Positions 53,830 through 61,915 of a DNA stretch of 64,000 bases are shown here, one piece after another. A program made the position numbers and the translations under genes. The stretch spans positions 248,001 through 312,000 of the forward strand of contig WQZN01000002.1 in assembly GCA_009780695.1 (NCBI GenBank), read 5' to 3'. This stretch comes from Microbacteriaceae bacterium. Lineage in GTDB: Bacteria; Actinomycetota; Actinomycetes; Actinomycetales; Microbacteriaceae. A model generated the notes under the pieces. It was not told where the DNA came from, made no database searches, and worked only from the letters and a program-made list of their open reading frames with translations. Positions within the stretch are counted from its first letter, which is position 1. Every line of letters starts with the position of its first letter.

Positions 53830-53971
53830 GCGTAAAGCCGGGCCGCGCGCAAGAAACTCAGCAGCGCCCCGCCGATCTCGAGCGCCGTCGCCTGACGCAC
53901 CCTGCCAGCTCTCAGTCTCGCATGCCATAATGAATGCAACAGGAATACATCACCCAGGCAAGGAGGACATC

Positions 53972-54028
53972 ATGATCATGAAGACCATTCGAGTTTTCCC
54001 GACCGTCTCTCTGGTGCGAGGTGTCTGA
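53972..54028 (+). CDS. 18-aa putative leader peptide
   Basis: A strong Shine-Dalgarno (AAGGAGG, 53960-53966) precedes ATG with 5-nt spacing. The peptide MIMKTIRVFPTVSLVRGV is rich in Val/Ile/Leu. It is followed after 35 nt by a strong terminator hairpin, the layout of an amino-acid attenuator. CATAAT at 53926 could be a -10 box. The next gene is a thiolase at 54217, not an amino acid gene. The 387-bp gap 53830-54216 holds nothing else I recognise. Confidence 0.5.
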   Translation: MIMKTIRVFPTVSLVRGV

Positions 54029-54063
54029 TGGAGACCACGCCGCCTGACCACTGATCGACTGAG

Positions 54064-54097
54064 CCCCGACTGCGTACCCGGCAGTCGGGGTTCTTTT
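54064..54097 (+). terminator. Strong intrinsic terminator after the leader peptide
   Basis: CCCCGACTG (54064-54072) and CAGTCGGGG (54082-54090) form a perfect 9-bp stem followed by TTCTTTT. It could be a simple terminator for the lipoprotein island or an attenuator working with the leader peptide. Confidence 0.9.
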
Positions 54098-54216
54098 GTC
54101 AGGAGCACTGAGCCGGAAGCCTGACGGGCTCGGGCTATCCAGGGCGCCCCATGGAGGATTACCGTCGATGCCACGCGGTCGCCGATGATCGCGCCTTTCG
54201 AGCGAGGGGAGTCGTG

Positions 54217-55401
54217 ATGGCACCTGCACGCGAAGCCGTGATCGTCGATGTGGTGCGCACCCGGTCGGGGAAGGGCAAGCCGGGCGGTGCGTTGAGCGGC
54301 GTCCACCCGGTCGATCTCGCCGCCGGGGTGCTCATGGCGCTGCTCGAGCGGAACGGCTTCGAGTCGACTCAGGTCGACGACGTGATCATGGGGTGCGTCT
54401 CGCAGGTCGGCGACCAGTCGTTGAACATCGGGCGGCAGGCCGTGCTCGCGGCCGGCTTCGACGAGGGCGTGCCCGCGACGACCATCGACCGGCAGTGCGG
54501 GTCGAGTCAGCAGGCGGCGCACTTCGCGGCGCAGGGCGTGATCGCCGGGGCCTACGACATCGTGATCGCCGCCGGTGTGGAGTCGATGAGTCGGGTGCCG
54601 CTGGGGTCGAACGCCCACGGCGGCGTCGTCTCGGACGGCGTGCGGCGCCGTTACCCCGAAGGGCTGGTGGGCCAGGGCGTCTCGGCAGAGCTGATCGCGC
54701 ATCGCTGGGGCCTCGGCCGCCGCGACCTCGACGAGTTCGCGGCCGAGTCGCACCGGCGTGCGGCGGCGGCATGGGAATCCGGCGCGTTCGACTCGCAGCT
54801 GATCGGGGAGGTCGCCCGGGAAGCCGGCCATGTCGTCGACGAGACGATCCGGGCCGGCACCACCGCCGACGCTCTCGCCGGGCTGGGCCCGGCGTTCCGC
54901 ACCGACGAACTCGCCGCGCGGTTCCCCGAGTTGGAATGGCACACCACCGCGGGCAACTCGTCGCCGTTGACGGATGCCGCGGCCGGCGTGCTGATCATGA
55001 GCGAGGAGCGGGCCGTCGCGCTGGGCCTCACCCCGCGCGCCCGGTTCCACTCCTTCGCGGTCGTGGGGGGCGACCCGATGATGATGCTCACCGGCCCGAT
55101 CCCGGCCACGCGGCGCATCCTCGACCGATCCGGCCTGACCGTCGACCGGCTCGACGCGTACGAGGTCAACGAGGCCTTCGCCTCTGTTCCGCTGGCATGG
55201 CTCGCCGAGCTCGGCGCCGACCCGGCGAGGCTCAACCCCTGGGGCGGGGCCATCGCGCTCGGGCACGCGGTCGGGGCATCCGGCGCACGCCTGCTGGGCA
55301 CCCTGCTCGCGCACCTCGAGGCGACCGGCGGCAGGTACGGTCTGCAGACGATGTGCGAAGGCGGCGGAATGGCCAACGCGACGATCATCGAACGGCTCTG
55401 A
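54217..55401 (+). CDS. Acetyl-CoA acyltransferase (thiolase)
   Basis: 394-aa thiolase of the degradative/biosynthetic family. The nucleophile C94 lies in TTIDRQCGSSQQAAHFAAQG, the His of the second motif (H350) in NPWGGAIALGHAVGASGAR, and the general-base C380 in TMCEGGGMANAT, so all three catalytic positions are present. The start at 54217 follows GAGGGGAG; an in-frame upstream start has no such site. It could release acetyl-CoA from a 3-ketoacyl-CoA made by the genes to the right. A palindrome follows the stop. Confidence 0.92.
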   Translation: MAPAREAVIVDVVRTRSGKGKPGGALSGVHPVDLAAGVLMALLERNGFESTQVDDVIMGCVSQVGDQSLNIGRQAVLAAGFDEGVPATTIDRQCGSSQQAAHFAAQGVIAGAYDIVIAAGVESMSRVPLGSNAHGGVVSDGVRRRYPEGLVGQGVSAELIAHRWGLGRRDLDEFAAESHRRAAAAWESGAFDSQLIGEVAREAGHVVDETIRAGTTADALAGLGPAFRTDELAARFPELEWHTTAGNSSPLTDAAAGVLIMSEERAVALGLTPRARFHSFAVVGGDPMMMLTGPIPATRRILDRSGLTVDRLDAYEVNEAFASVPLAWLAELGADPARLNPWGGAIALGHAVGASGARLLGTLLAHLEATGGRYGLQTMCEGGGMANATIIERL

Positions 55402-55434
55402 GGGCGAGTCCTGCGAGGCGGATGCGCTGCCGGA

Positions 55435-55497
55435 CACCGATTCGGTGGAGTGCGCGCGTGCCCTCGGCGTGTCGCGGGGGATGCCACCGAATCGGTG
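55435..55497. terminator. Palindrome downstream of the thiolase gene
   Basis: CACCGATTCGGTGG (55435-55448) and CCACCGAATCGGTG (55484-55497) are perfectly complementary over 14 nt, with a 35-nt GC-rich centre. It lies 34 bp past the thiolase stop. No U-tract. Each arm is itself almost palindromic, so a protein site is also possible. Confidence 0.55.
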
Positions 55498-55566
55498 ACT
55501 TCCCGCCGGGCTGCCGTGCCGCCACGACGCACCCGCCGGCGGTTTCTGCTCCGACCGAACTGTGTT

Positions 55567-55583
55567 CTAGAATGAAGTTCGGT
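55567..55583 (+). promoter_or_regulatory. Probable TetR operator upstream of the first MFS gene
   Basis: CTAGAATGAAGTTCGGT fits the palindrome CTAGAAC-N3-GTTCTAG seen upstream of the TetR gene. It lies 20 bp before the GTG start of the transporter gene. Confidence 0.6.
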
Positions 55584-55602
55584 TCACTGGAGAGGCGGCG
55601 CG

Positions 55603-56859
55603 GTGCTGACGGATGCGGGTGCGGGCGTCGCGACATCCTCGAACGCCTATCGCGGCTCGACCGTGAAACTGCTGCTCCTCGCCGCCGCGATGTTCATGGT
55701 GGGCACCAACGCCTCCGTCATCGCGGGTCTGCTGCCGCGCATCGCGCACGGCCTCGGCACGACGCAGGGGACGGTCAGCTACTCGATCACCGTGTACTCC
55801 GTCACCGTGGCGGTCGTCGCCCCGCTCGCGAGCATCGTGCTCGCCCGGGTGCCGCGCGCCGTGATCATGGCGTGCGGTGCCGCGTTCTTCTCCATCGGCA
55901 CGATCGTCGCGTCCGAGAGCGTGAACGTCGGCGGCTTCTTCGGCGGCCGTGCGATCGCCGCGCTGGGCGGCGCCGCGCTCGTGCCGACCGCGAGCGCCGT
56001 CGCCACCGATCTCGTGCCGCCCGAGCGCCGGGGCCGTGCCCTCGCGCTCGTCGCCGCCGGGTTCACGCTCGCGAGCGCGTTCGGCACGCCGCTCGGCACG
56101 GCGCTCGGCAGCGCGGCGACCTGGCGGCTGCCGATGGAGGCGCTCGCCGCGATCGGCGTGCTGGTCGGAGTGGGCATCGCGTTCGGGTTCCGCAGCATGC
56201 CGCGCCCCGTCGTCGTGCCGCTGCGCCACCGCCTCGCGCCGCTCGCCGACCGGCGGGTGCTCGCCACGGTGTCGACGACGCTCTTCATGGTCGTCGCGGG
56301 CAACGTTGTCTTCATCTTCAGCGCGACCCTCACGGCCCCCGCGACGGGCGGCTCGGGCACGCGGCTGGCCGTGCTGCTCATGGTCTACGGGTGCGCCGGG
56401 CTCATCGGCAACCAGTTCGCGGGCAGGCTGACCGACCGCTTCGGCAGCAGGCACATCGCCATCACGGCCATCTGCGCCGTCGCCGCGCTGCTCGTCACGC
56501 TGCCGTTCGCGGTCGAGTCCTACGCCCTGTGCCTCACCGTGTTCGCGGCGTGGGGCCTCGTGGCCTCGGGCACGAGCGTGCCCATCCAGCACCGGCTCGT
56601 CGCGATCGACCCCGAGGTCGCGCCCGTGACGATGTCGTGGAACTCGACCGCGATGTACGTCGGCATCGCGCTCGCCCCGCCCGTCGGCAATCTCGCGATC
56701 TCGCTCGGAGGGTCGCGGTTCACGCCGATCCCGGCCGCGCTGTGCGTCGTGCTCGCGCTCGTCGCGTTCCTCGTGGGGCTGCGACCGCTGCGGGCAGCCG
56801 CGTCGGCGACGCAGGCGGCGGGGATGGGGGATGCCGAGACGGGCGTTCCCGGGGCGTGA
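55603..56859 (+). CDS. MFS transporter (DHA1-like)
   Basis: 418-aa transporter with twelve hydrophobic segments. LLLLAAAMFMVGTNASVIAG and LLPRIAHGLGTTQGTVSYSI are typical of the AraJ/DHA1 sugar or drug efflux group, and GNQFAGRLTDRFGSRHIAIT is the conserved loop between helices 8 and 9. The GTG start at 55603 follows GGAGAGGCGG. The operator-like palindrome just upstream links it to the TetR regulator. Convergent with the thioesterase gene, 6 bp between stops. Import or export of the pathway substrate cannot be told apart. Confidence 0.88.
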   Translation: MLTDAGAGVATSSNAYRGSTVKLLLLAAAMFMVGTNASVIAGLLPRIAHGLGTTQGTVSYSITVYSVTVAVVAPLASIVLARVPRAVIMACGAAFFSIGTIVASESVNVGGFFGGRAIAALGGAALVPTASAVATDLVPPERRGRALALVAAGFTLASAFGTPLGTALGSAATWRLPMEALAAIGVLVGVGIAFGFRSMPRPVVVPLRHRLAPLADRRVLATVSTTLFMVVAGNVVFIFSATLTAPATGGSGTRLAVLLMVYGCAGLIGNQFAGRLTDRFGSRHIAITAICAVAALLVTLPFAVESYALCLTVFAAWGLVASGTSVPIQHRLVAIDPEVAPVTMSWNSTAMYVGIALAPPVGNLAISLGGSRFTPIPAALCVVLALVAFLVGLRPLRAAASATQAAGMGDAETGVPGA

Positions 56860-56865
56860 ACGGGC

Positions 56866-57753
56866 TCAGCGCGCCGGAGCCTTCGCCGGCATCGGCATGG
56901 TGCGGCGGGTCTGTCGCGCGCTGCCGATGAGCTCGCCGGCATCCGACCACAGCTGCGCGTCGTCGACGCTCAGATCGCCGACCGCCCACACCGTGTGCTG
57001 ACGCACGAAGAACCACTGACCGGGCTCGAAGGGCCGGTGCGCAGCGGGCGTCAGGTGCACCGTGTACTCGATCGTGAACACGACCTGCGGCTCGGTCTTG
57101 AGCACGAGCAGGGTCGGGGCCATCGCGTCGAGCAGCATCACGGCCGCCGCGGCGGTGTCGTCGACGGGCAGGCGCGGGCGCATCCAGGCCTGCACGAGGG
57201 CCTCGGGGTGCCCGCTGAGCGGGCGCGCCTCGCCGGCCCAGACGACCTCGAGGCTGCGGAAGAAGCCGCGCGAGTGGGGCGGCTCGGCCGGCATCCCGTC
57301 GCGGGCGGGGGCGGCCGGGATCGGCCCGGCGGCGACGGGCGGCACGACGACGGGCAGCTCGGGCCCGGTCTCGTCGGCGGTGAGCAGCGCGGTCGCGCTG
57401 ACGCGCAGCCTGTCCTGCCGCAGGTCGAGGCGCACCGTTGTGGCGGTGCGGCCGCTCGTGAGCTCGAGCACGTCGCACGCCGCCGCGCCGACGCCGACGG
57501 GGGAGTGCAGGTGGGCCGTGATCGCGGTCAGCCGGCGGCCCGTCGCGCGGGCGGCGGAGGCGGCCATGGATGCCACGACGACACCCCCGTGCATGGCGGT
57601 GCCGACGGACTGCAGGCCGTCGGGGAACTCCGTGTTCCAGGTCGAGCCACTCTCGGCCGCGGGCTCGCCCGGCTCGACCGACACCAGGATCGGGAGCACG
57701 GGGCGGCCCTCGGGGGCCGGGGGCTGCGTCGTGAGGGCGGCGGTGTCGGACAT
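56866..57753 (-). CDS. Acyl-CoA thioesterase-like double-hotdog protein
   Basis: 295-aa protein of the TesB-like/4HBT_3 type. The first hotdog has FPDGLQSVGTAMHGGVVVAS and ITAHLHSPVG, the second MRPRLPVDDTAAAAVMLLDA and FTIEYTVHLTPAAH with WFFVRQHTVWAVGDLSVDDA. Hydrolysis of an acyl-CoA is expected, though some relatives are hydratases. The ATG at 57753 has GGAGG 7 nt upstream; it lies 2 bp after the upstream hydratase stop. Last gene of the leftward operon. Confidence 0.82.
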   Translation of the reverse strand: MSDTAALTTQPPAPEGRPVLPILVSVEPGEPAAESGSTWNTEFPDGLQSVGTAMHGGVVVASMAASAARATGRRLTAITAHLHSPVGVGAAACDVLELTSGRTATTVRLDLRQDRLRVSATALLTADETGPELPVVVPPVAAGPIPAAPARDGMPAEPPHSRGFFRSLEVVWAGEARPLSGHPEALVQAWMRPRLPVDDTAAAAVMLLDAMAPTLLVLKTEPQVVFTIEYTVHLTPAAHRPFEPGQWFFVRQHTVWAVGDLSVDDAQLWSDAGELIGSARQTRRTMPMPAKAPAR

Positions 57754-57755
57754 CC

Positions 57756-58433
57756 TCACGCCTCCGTGTTCTGTGCCGCGACGGACCCCAGCGCCGCGAG
57801 CGCCGGGCCGTACATGCGGGCTTTGATCGTGCCGAGCGTGGGGCCGGCCTTCGCGGCGTTCGCCGCGGCGAGCTCGACGGCGGCCGACAGCACGTCGGCT
57901 TCGGCGGCGACCACGTCGACGACGCCGGCCGCGCGGGCGTCGTCGCCGCCGTAGCGGCGCCCCGTCGTCATGGCCGCGTGGGCGACCTGCGGGGCGAGGC
58001 GGGCCTGGATGAGTGCGGACATGCCGGGCGTGAACGCCATCTGGATGTCGACCTCGGGCAGGCACCACCAGCCGCGGTCCGCGCGCATGACGCGGAAGTC
58101 ATGCGCGAGCGACAGCATCGCCCCCGCGGCGAAGGCATGGCCGGGGATCGCGGCCACGCTGATGACCGGCAGCGCGAGCACGCGGGCGAGGAGCGCATGG
58201 ACGGATGCCATGTACTCCCCGCCCTGCGCCGGATGGGCGGAGAGCCACGCCAGGTCGAGCCCGTTCGAGTAGAACTTCTCGCCGGCGCACGTGACGAGTG
58301 CGCGCGGACCCTCGCTCTGCTCGACCGCATCCAGGGCGGTGTTCACGGAGTCGATCCAGTCGGGGTGGAAGCGGTTCTCGTCCGCACCGAGGTGCAGCAC
58401 GAACACCTCGCCCCGGCGCTCGAGCTCTGGCAT
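57756..58433 (-). CDS. Enoyl-CoA hydratase/isomerase family protein
   Basis: 225-aa crotonase-fold protein, short for the family. Oxyanion-hole blocks are CAGEKFYSNGLDLAWLS and IPGHAFAAGAMLSLAHDFRV. MRADRGWWCLPEVDIQMAFTP carries a Glu at the position used by delta3,delta2-enoyl-CoA isomerases, while the second Glu of classical hydratases is not evident. Isomerase activity is therefore more likely than hydration. Followed by the thioesterase gene. The MFS gene ends 36 bp upstream. Confidence 0.85.
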   Translation of the reverse strand: MPELERRGEVFVLHLGADENRFHPDWIDSVNTALDAVEQSEGPRALVTCAGEKFYSNGLDLAWLSAHPAQGGEYMASVHALLARVLALPVISVAAIPGHAFAAGAMLSLAHDFRVMRADRGWWCLPEVDIQMAFTPGMSALIQARLAPQVAHAAMTTGRRYGGDDARAAGVVDVVAAEADVLSAAVELAAANAAKAGPTLGTIKARMYGPALAALGSVAAQNTEA

Positions 58434-58469
58434 GGCTCTCCTTCGTTGCTTGTCGCGGTGGGCTCGGGG

Positions 58470-60020
58470 CTAGACCTCGAGCGCCGCGTCCATCGCGGTG
58501 GTGTCGCCCTGATACTCCCGCTTCTTGTGCATGAGGACGAGCGCCAGGCCGATCACGGCACCGAGCGCGCACACCCACCACACGTTGTTGTACGAGGCGA
58601 CGGTCGGAATCTGCGTCGTGCCGAGGGTCACGGCGCTCGCGTAGAGCACGGCCGTGAACACCGGTGCGGCGAGCGAGCCGACGGTGCCGGTGACGACCGT
58701 CGCGGCAGCGGCGAACAGCGAGCCCTCGCCCTCCTTGGCCGCGTGCACGTAGGCCGCGCTGCCGGCCGCGAAGCCGAGCGCGTACGACATGCCCCAGATG
58801 CCCATGCCGACGTAGTTCTCCCACTGCTGGGTGTGGTCGATCGCGAGGAACGCGAAGGCCAGGATGCCCAGACCGGAGGCGACGAACATCGAGTTCTTCG
58901 TGCCGAGCTTCGTGATGATGCGCCCGACGACGCCACCGCCGAGCAGGATGAAGAACGCGGTCGGCATCAGGAACAGCGACGCGGTGAGCACGATGTCGCC
59001 GAAGCCGTAGTCGACGCCCTTCACGAGCGCGTCGAGCGGCGCCGACTTCGCGGGCGAGCCCGCCGGCAGCGGGATCGGCATCTTCGCGTTGAACTCGGCG
59101 TAGTTGGTCACGGCCAGGTTCGAGATGACCGCGATGGTGCCCCAGAGGCCGACGTAGAAGTAGGCCGGGACGGTCGCGCGCGAGAAGGTCTTGCGGATGT
59201 CGATGAGCGGGTGCTTGCTCGCGAGCTCCCACCACACCCAGCCGGCGAACACCACGAGGCCGACGATGAGCACGGTCAGACCCTTGCCGGAAGTCCAGTG
59301 CCAGGTCGAGCCATAGCTCAGGTACACCGCGACCGCGGTGAGCGCGATGACGAGCAGGATCGCGCCGACGACGTCGGCGGGGTCCTTGACCTTGGTCTGG
59401 TAGTCGGGCGCCATGACCCAGGCCATGACGAACGCGACGGCGCCGAGGACGGCCATCACCCAGAACACCGTGTGCACGGTGCCGTTGAGCTTCAGGATCA
59501 CGCCGCCGAGCAGGAAGGAGATCGCGACGCTGACGCCGACCGCGGCGGTGATCACCGCGAGGCCGTTGTTCGTCTGCTTCTCGCTCTTCGAGCTCTCGCG
59601 CAGCAGCGCGATGCCGATGGGCACCGCGGCGCTGAAGCCGAGCAGCGCGCGACCGGTGAGCAGCAGGCCGTAGCCGGGGGCCATGGCGCACAGCATGTTG
59701 CCGACGACGGTGAAGATCACGCCGATGAGCAGGAACAGGCGCATGCCGATCCGCTCGGCGACGCGGGTGAGGACCGGCACGCCGCCCGCGGCGACGAGCG
59801 CCGGGATGGCGAGGACGATCGTGGCCTGGGGTGCGGTCAGCTTGTACTGCTCGGTCATGGTGTTGAGCAGCGGCACCAGGGCGAGCGCCTGGCTGTCGGC
59901 GACCAGGACGAGCATGGCGGTGATGACGGCGATCGCGGTGGTCGGGCGCATGTGCATGGCCGCGAGGCGTCGCTCGACGGCGCTCGGAGCGGCGCCGGCG
60001 TCGACGGTGAGTGAATCCAT
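58470..60020 (-). CDS. MFS transporter (DHA2-like, 14 TM)
   Basis: 516-aa transporter with about 14 hydrophobic segments. The N-terminus MDSLTVDAGAAPSAVERRLA is followed by TM1 with LVADSQALALVPLL. RVAERIGMRLFLLIGVIF is the loop 2-3 motif and LLLTGRALLGFSAAVPIGIAL the conserved TM4 region. A cytoplasmic loop of about 40 residues precedes the C-terminal half. The ATG at 60020 is chosen because the frame upstream has no transporter features. It follows the thiolase-like gene by 269 bp (60021-60289), which holds a GC-rich hairpin and otherwise nothing I recognise. Confidence 0.86.
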   Translation of the reverse strand: MDSLTVDAGAAPSAVERRLAAMHMRPTTAIAVITAMLVLVADSQALALVPLLNTMTEQYKLTAPQATIVLAIPALVAAGGVPVLTRVAERIGMRLFLLIGVIFTVVGNMLCAMAPGYGLLLTGRALLGFSAAVPIGIALLRESSKSEKQTNNGLAVITAAVGVSVAISFLLGGVILKLNGTVHTVFWVMAVLGAVAFVMAWVMAPDYQTKVKDPADVVGAILLVIALTAVAVYLSYGSTWHWTSGKGLTVLIVGLVVFAGWVWWELASKHPLIDIRKTFSRATVPAYFYVGLWGTIAVISNLAVTNYAEFNAKMPIPLPAGSPAKSAPLDALVKGVDYGFGDIVLTASLFLMPTAFFILLGGGVVGRIITKLGTKNSMFVASGLGILAFAFLAIDHTQQWENYVGMGIWGMSYALGFAAGSAAYVHAAKEGEGSLFAAAATVVTGTVGSLAAPVFTAVLYASAVTLGTTQIPTVASYNNVWWVCALGAVIGLALVLMHKKREYQGDTTAMDAALEV

Positions 60021-60253
60021 CGGTATCTCGATTCTGATTCGAAGCCGGTCCGCACGGCGTCCGATCGGGCGCTGTGACCGGCATTGAGTTGGGGATGTCT
60101 GCACCGGGGTGCTGCGGCGTGCCGACGACGGCGTTGTCGTCGCACTGCCCGCTCCGGGGTGCGGCCGCCGGGTTAGGGCCCTGCGGATCGGTCGCGCTCG
60201 GGGTTCGTGGCCCAGCGCGAGGAAGTCGGGGGTGGAGGTGTGTGCGAATGGGG

Positions 60254-60283
60254 CCGGGCCGGGAGCGTCTGCACCCGGCCCGG
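60254..60283 (-). terminator. GC-rich hairpin after the thiolase-like gene
   Basis: CCGGGCCGGG and CCCGGCCCGG form a perfect 10-bp stem with a 10-nt loop, starting 6 bp past the stop of the thiolase-like gene. No U-tract, so efficiency is uncertain. Confidence 0.55.
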
Positions 60284-60289
60284 GCGATG

Positions 60290-61450
60290 TCATGCGGGCT
60301 GGTTGCTGAGGATGAGGCTCCCTCCCGCGCCGAACATGAATCCGACCCCCTGCACGAAGCTGAGGCGGACGTCGGGGACCTGGACGACGGCCTCGCCGCG
60401 CAGCTGGCGCACCGCCTCCTGGATGGCGAACATGCCGTACATGCCGCTGTGGGTATATGACAGGCCACCGCCCTGCGTGTTCATGGGCAGCTTGCCGCCG
60501 GGGCGCGTGTGGCCCTCCTTGATGAAGGCCGCCGACTCGCCCTTCCCGACGAAGCCGGTGTCTTCGAGCATGTAGAGCGGCAGGTGCGCGAACGCGTCGT
60601 AGAACATGAGGTGGTCGATGTCGGCGTGCGCGACGCCGGCGGTCTCGAAGGCCTCGCGCGAGCCGTTGCGGAACGGCCCGAAGGAATCGAGGTCGTCCAT
60701 CTGCGACACGATGACGCTGCCCGTGCCCTCGCCCGAGCCGAGCACGTAGACGGCGCGGCCGGCGGAGGGTAGGTCGCGGGCGCGCTCGGCGCTCGTCACG
60801 ACGAGGGCGCCGCCGCCGTCCGTGACGACGCAGCACATGTCGCGCGTGAACGGGTAGGCGATGGGCGGGGCGTTCAGCACGCCTTCCACGTCGATCTGCG
60901 CCCTGCGCTGCGCGCGCTCGTTCGGGATCGCCCACTGGCGCTGCGCGACGACGACCTCGGCGAGGTCCTCGCGGGTGAAGCCGCGCTCCTTCATGAACGC
61001 CAGCACGGGTGTCGTGAACGACGAGTACGGCGCGAGCGCGCCGTAGGGGTGCTCGAACTGACCGGCGATCGAGGTCGGCGCCGGCGCGTAGCCCGGCACG
61101 CCGACGCGCGAACGCCCCGACTCGCCGTGCGTGATCAGCACGACGTTGGCGGCGCCGGCCGCGATGGCCGCGGACGCGTGGCGCACGAGCGCCATGAAGC
61201 TGCAGCCGCCGATCATCGTGCCGTCGACCCAGCGGGGGCGGATGCCGAGCTGGTCGGCGAGCTCGATGACGTTCGGGCCGGCCGTGGCGACGCCGTCGAC
61301 CTCTCTGATGTCGATGCCGGCATCCGCCAGCGCCCTGCGTGCCGCGTCAGTGTGCAGGTGGATCATCGAGACGTCGGGCAGCACGCCCACCCGCTCGGTC
61401 TCGGACGCGCCGACGATGGCGATGTTGCCGCCGTGCATGCTCGTGGTCAT
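60290..61450 (-). CDS. Thiolase-fold lipid-transfer (Ltp)-type protein, possible C-C lyase
   Basis: 386-aa thiolase-superfamily protein. C83 in TMIGGCSFMALVRHA is at the nucleophile position. The usual C-terminal CxGGGxG is replaced by FMFGAGGSLILS, and the His region reads NTQGGGLSYTHSGMYGMFAI followed by QEAVRQLRG, a pattern of Ltp/SCP-x-like enzymes. In steroid and acyl-CoA side-chain catabolism such proteins pair with a DUF35 partner and act as retro-aldolases rather than thiolases. A DUF35 gene lies 1 bp upstream here. Reaction inferred from pairing. Confidence 0.82.
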   Translation of the reverse strand: MTTSMHGGNIAIVGASETERVGVLPDVSMIHLHTDAARRALADAGIDIREVDGVATAGPNVIELADQLGIRPRWVDGTMIGGCSFMALVRHASAAIAAGAANVVLITHGESGRSRVGVPGYAPAPTSIAGQFEHPYGALAPYSSFTTPVLAFMKERGFTREDLAEVVVAQRQWAIPNERAQRRAQIDVEGVLNAPPIAYPFTRDMCCVVTDGGGALVVTSAERARDLPSAGRAVYVLGSGEGTGSVIVSQMDDLDSFGPFRNGSREAFETAGVAHADIDHLMFYDAFAHLPLYMLEDTGFVGKGESAAFIKEGHTRPGGKLPMNTQGGGLSYTHSGMYGMFAIQEAVRQLRGEAVVQVPDVRLSFVQGVGFMFGAGGSLILSNQPA

Positions 61451-61451
61451 C

Positions 61452-61862
61452 TCAGGCTCCTTCGGCCGGGCTGAAGACGGGCAGGAACTGGTCGCCGCGC
61501 GGCTGGAAGCCGACGGTCAGGCGCATGCCGAGCGGCAGCGCCTCGGGCTCGGCGGGCACGCCGACGATGTTCGTCATCATGCGCGGGCCCTCGTCGAGCT
61601 CGACGAGCGCGATGACGAGCGGGTCCTGCGACGAGAACGCGGGGCCGGGCCGGTAGTTGATGTTGTACGAGGCGAGCGTGGCGTTGCCGCTCACCTTCTC
61701 CCACGCGACGTCGGACGAGAGGCACTTCGGGCAGAACGGCCGCGGGTAGAAGTAGAACTCGTCGCACGGCGTGCAGCGCTGGATGCGCAGCTCGCCTGCG
61801 GCCGTCCCCTCCCAGAACGGCAGGGTCTCGGGGGTGGGGCGGGGTACGGGGCCGTCTGTCAT
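61452..61862 (-). CDS. DUF35 OB-fold protein with zinc ribbon
   Basis: 136-aa partner protein. The rubredoxin-like zinc ribbon has C30-x2-C33 and C44-x2-C47 (QRCTPCDEFYFYPRPFCPKC). The C-terminal OB-fold contains LASYNINYRPGPAFSSQDP and VIALVELDEGPRMMTNIVG. DUF35 proteins bind thiolase-like Ltp or HMG-CoA-type enzymes and complete the acyl-CoA channel. The gene is 1 bp from the Ltp-type gene, consistent with a complex. Confidence 0.92.
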   Translation of the reverse strand: MTDGPVPRPTPETLPFWEGTAAGELRIQRCTPCDEFYFYPRPFCPKCLSSDVAWEKVSGNATLASYNINYRPGPAFSSQDPLVIALVELDEGPRMMTNIVGVPAEPEALPLGMRLTVGFQPRGDQFLPVFSPAEGA

Positions 61863-61915
61863 CGGGCTCGCTTCCTATTCGTGCGCCGGCTGGGCGGCGG
61901 CGGGGCGGGTGAGGG

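Noticed and set aside
50260-54100. Integrative element with attL/attR at tRNA-Gln
   Set aside because: No integrase gene, and I find no second copy of the tRNA 3' end downstream of the island.
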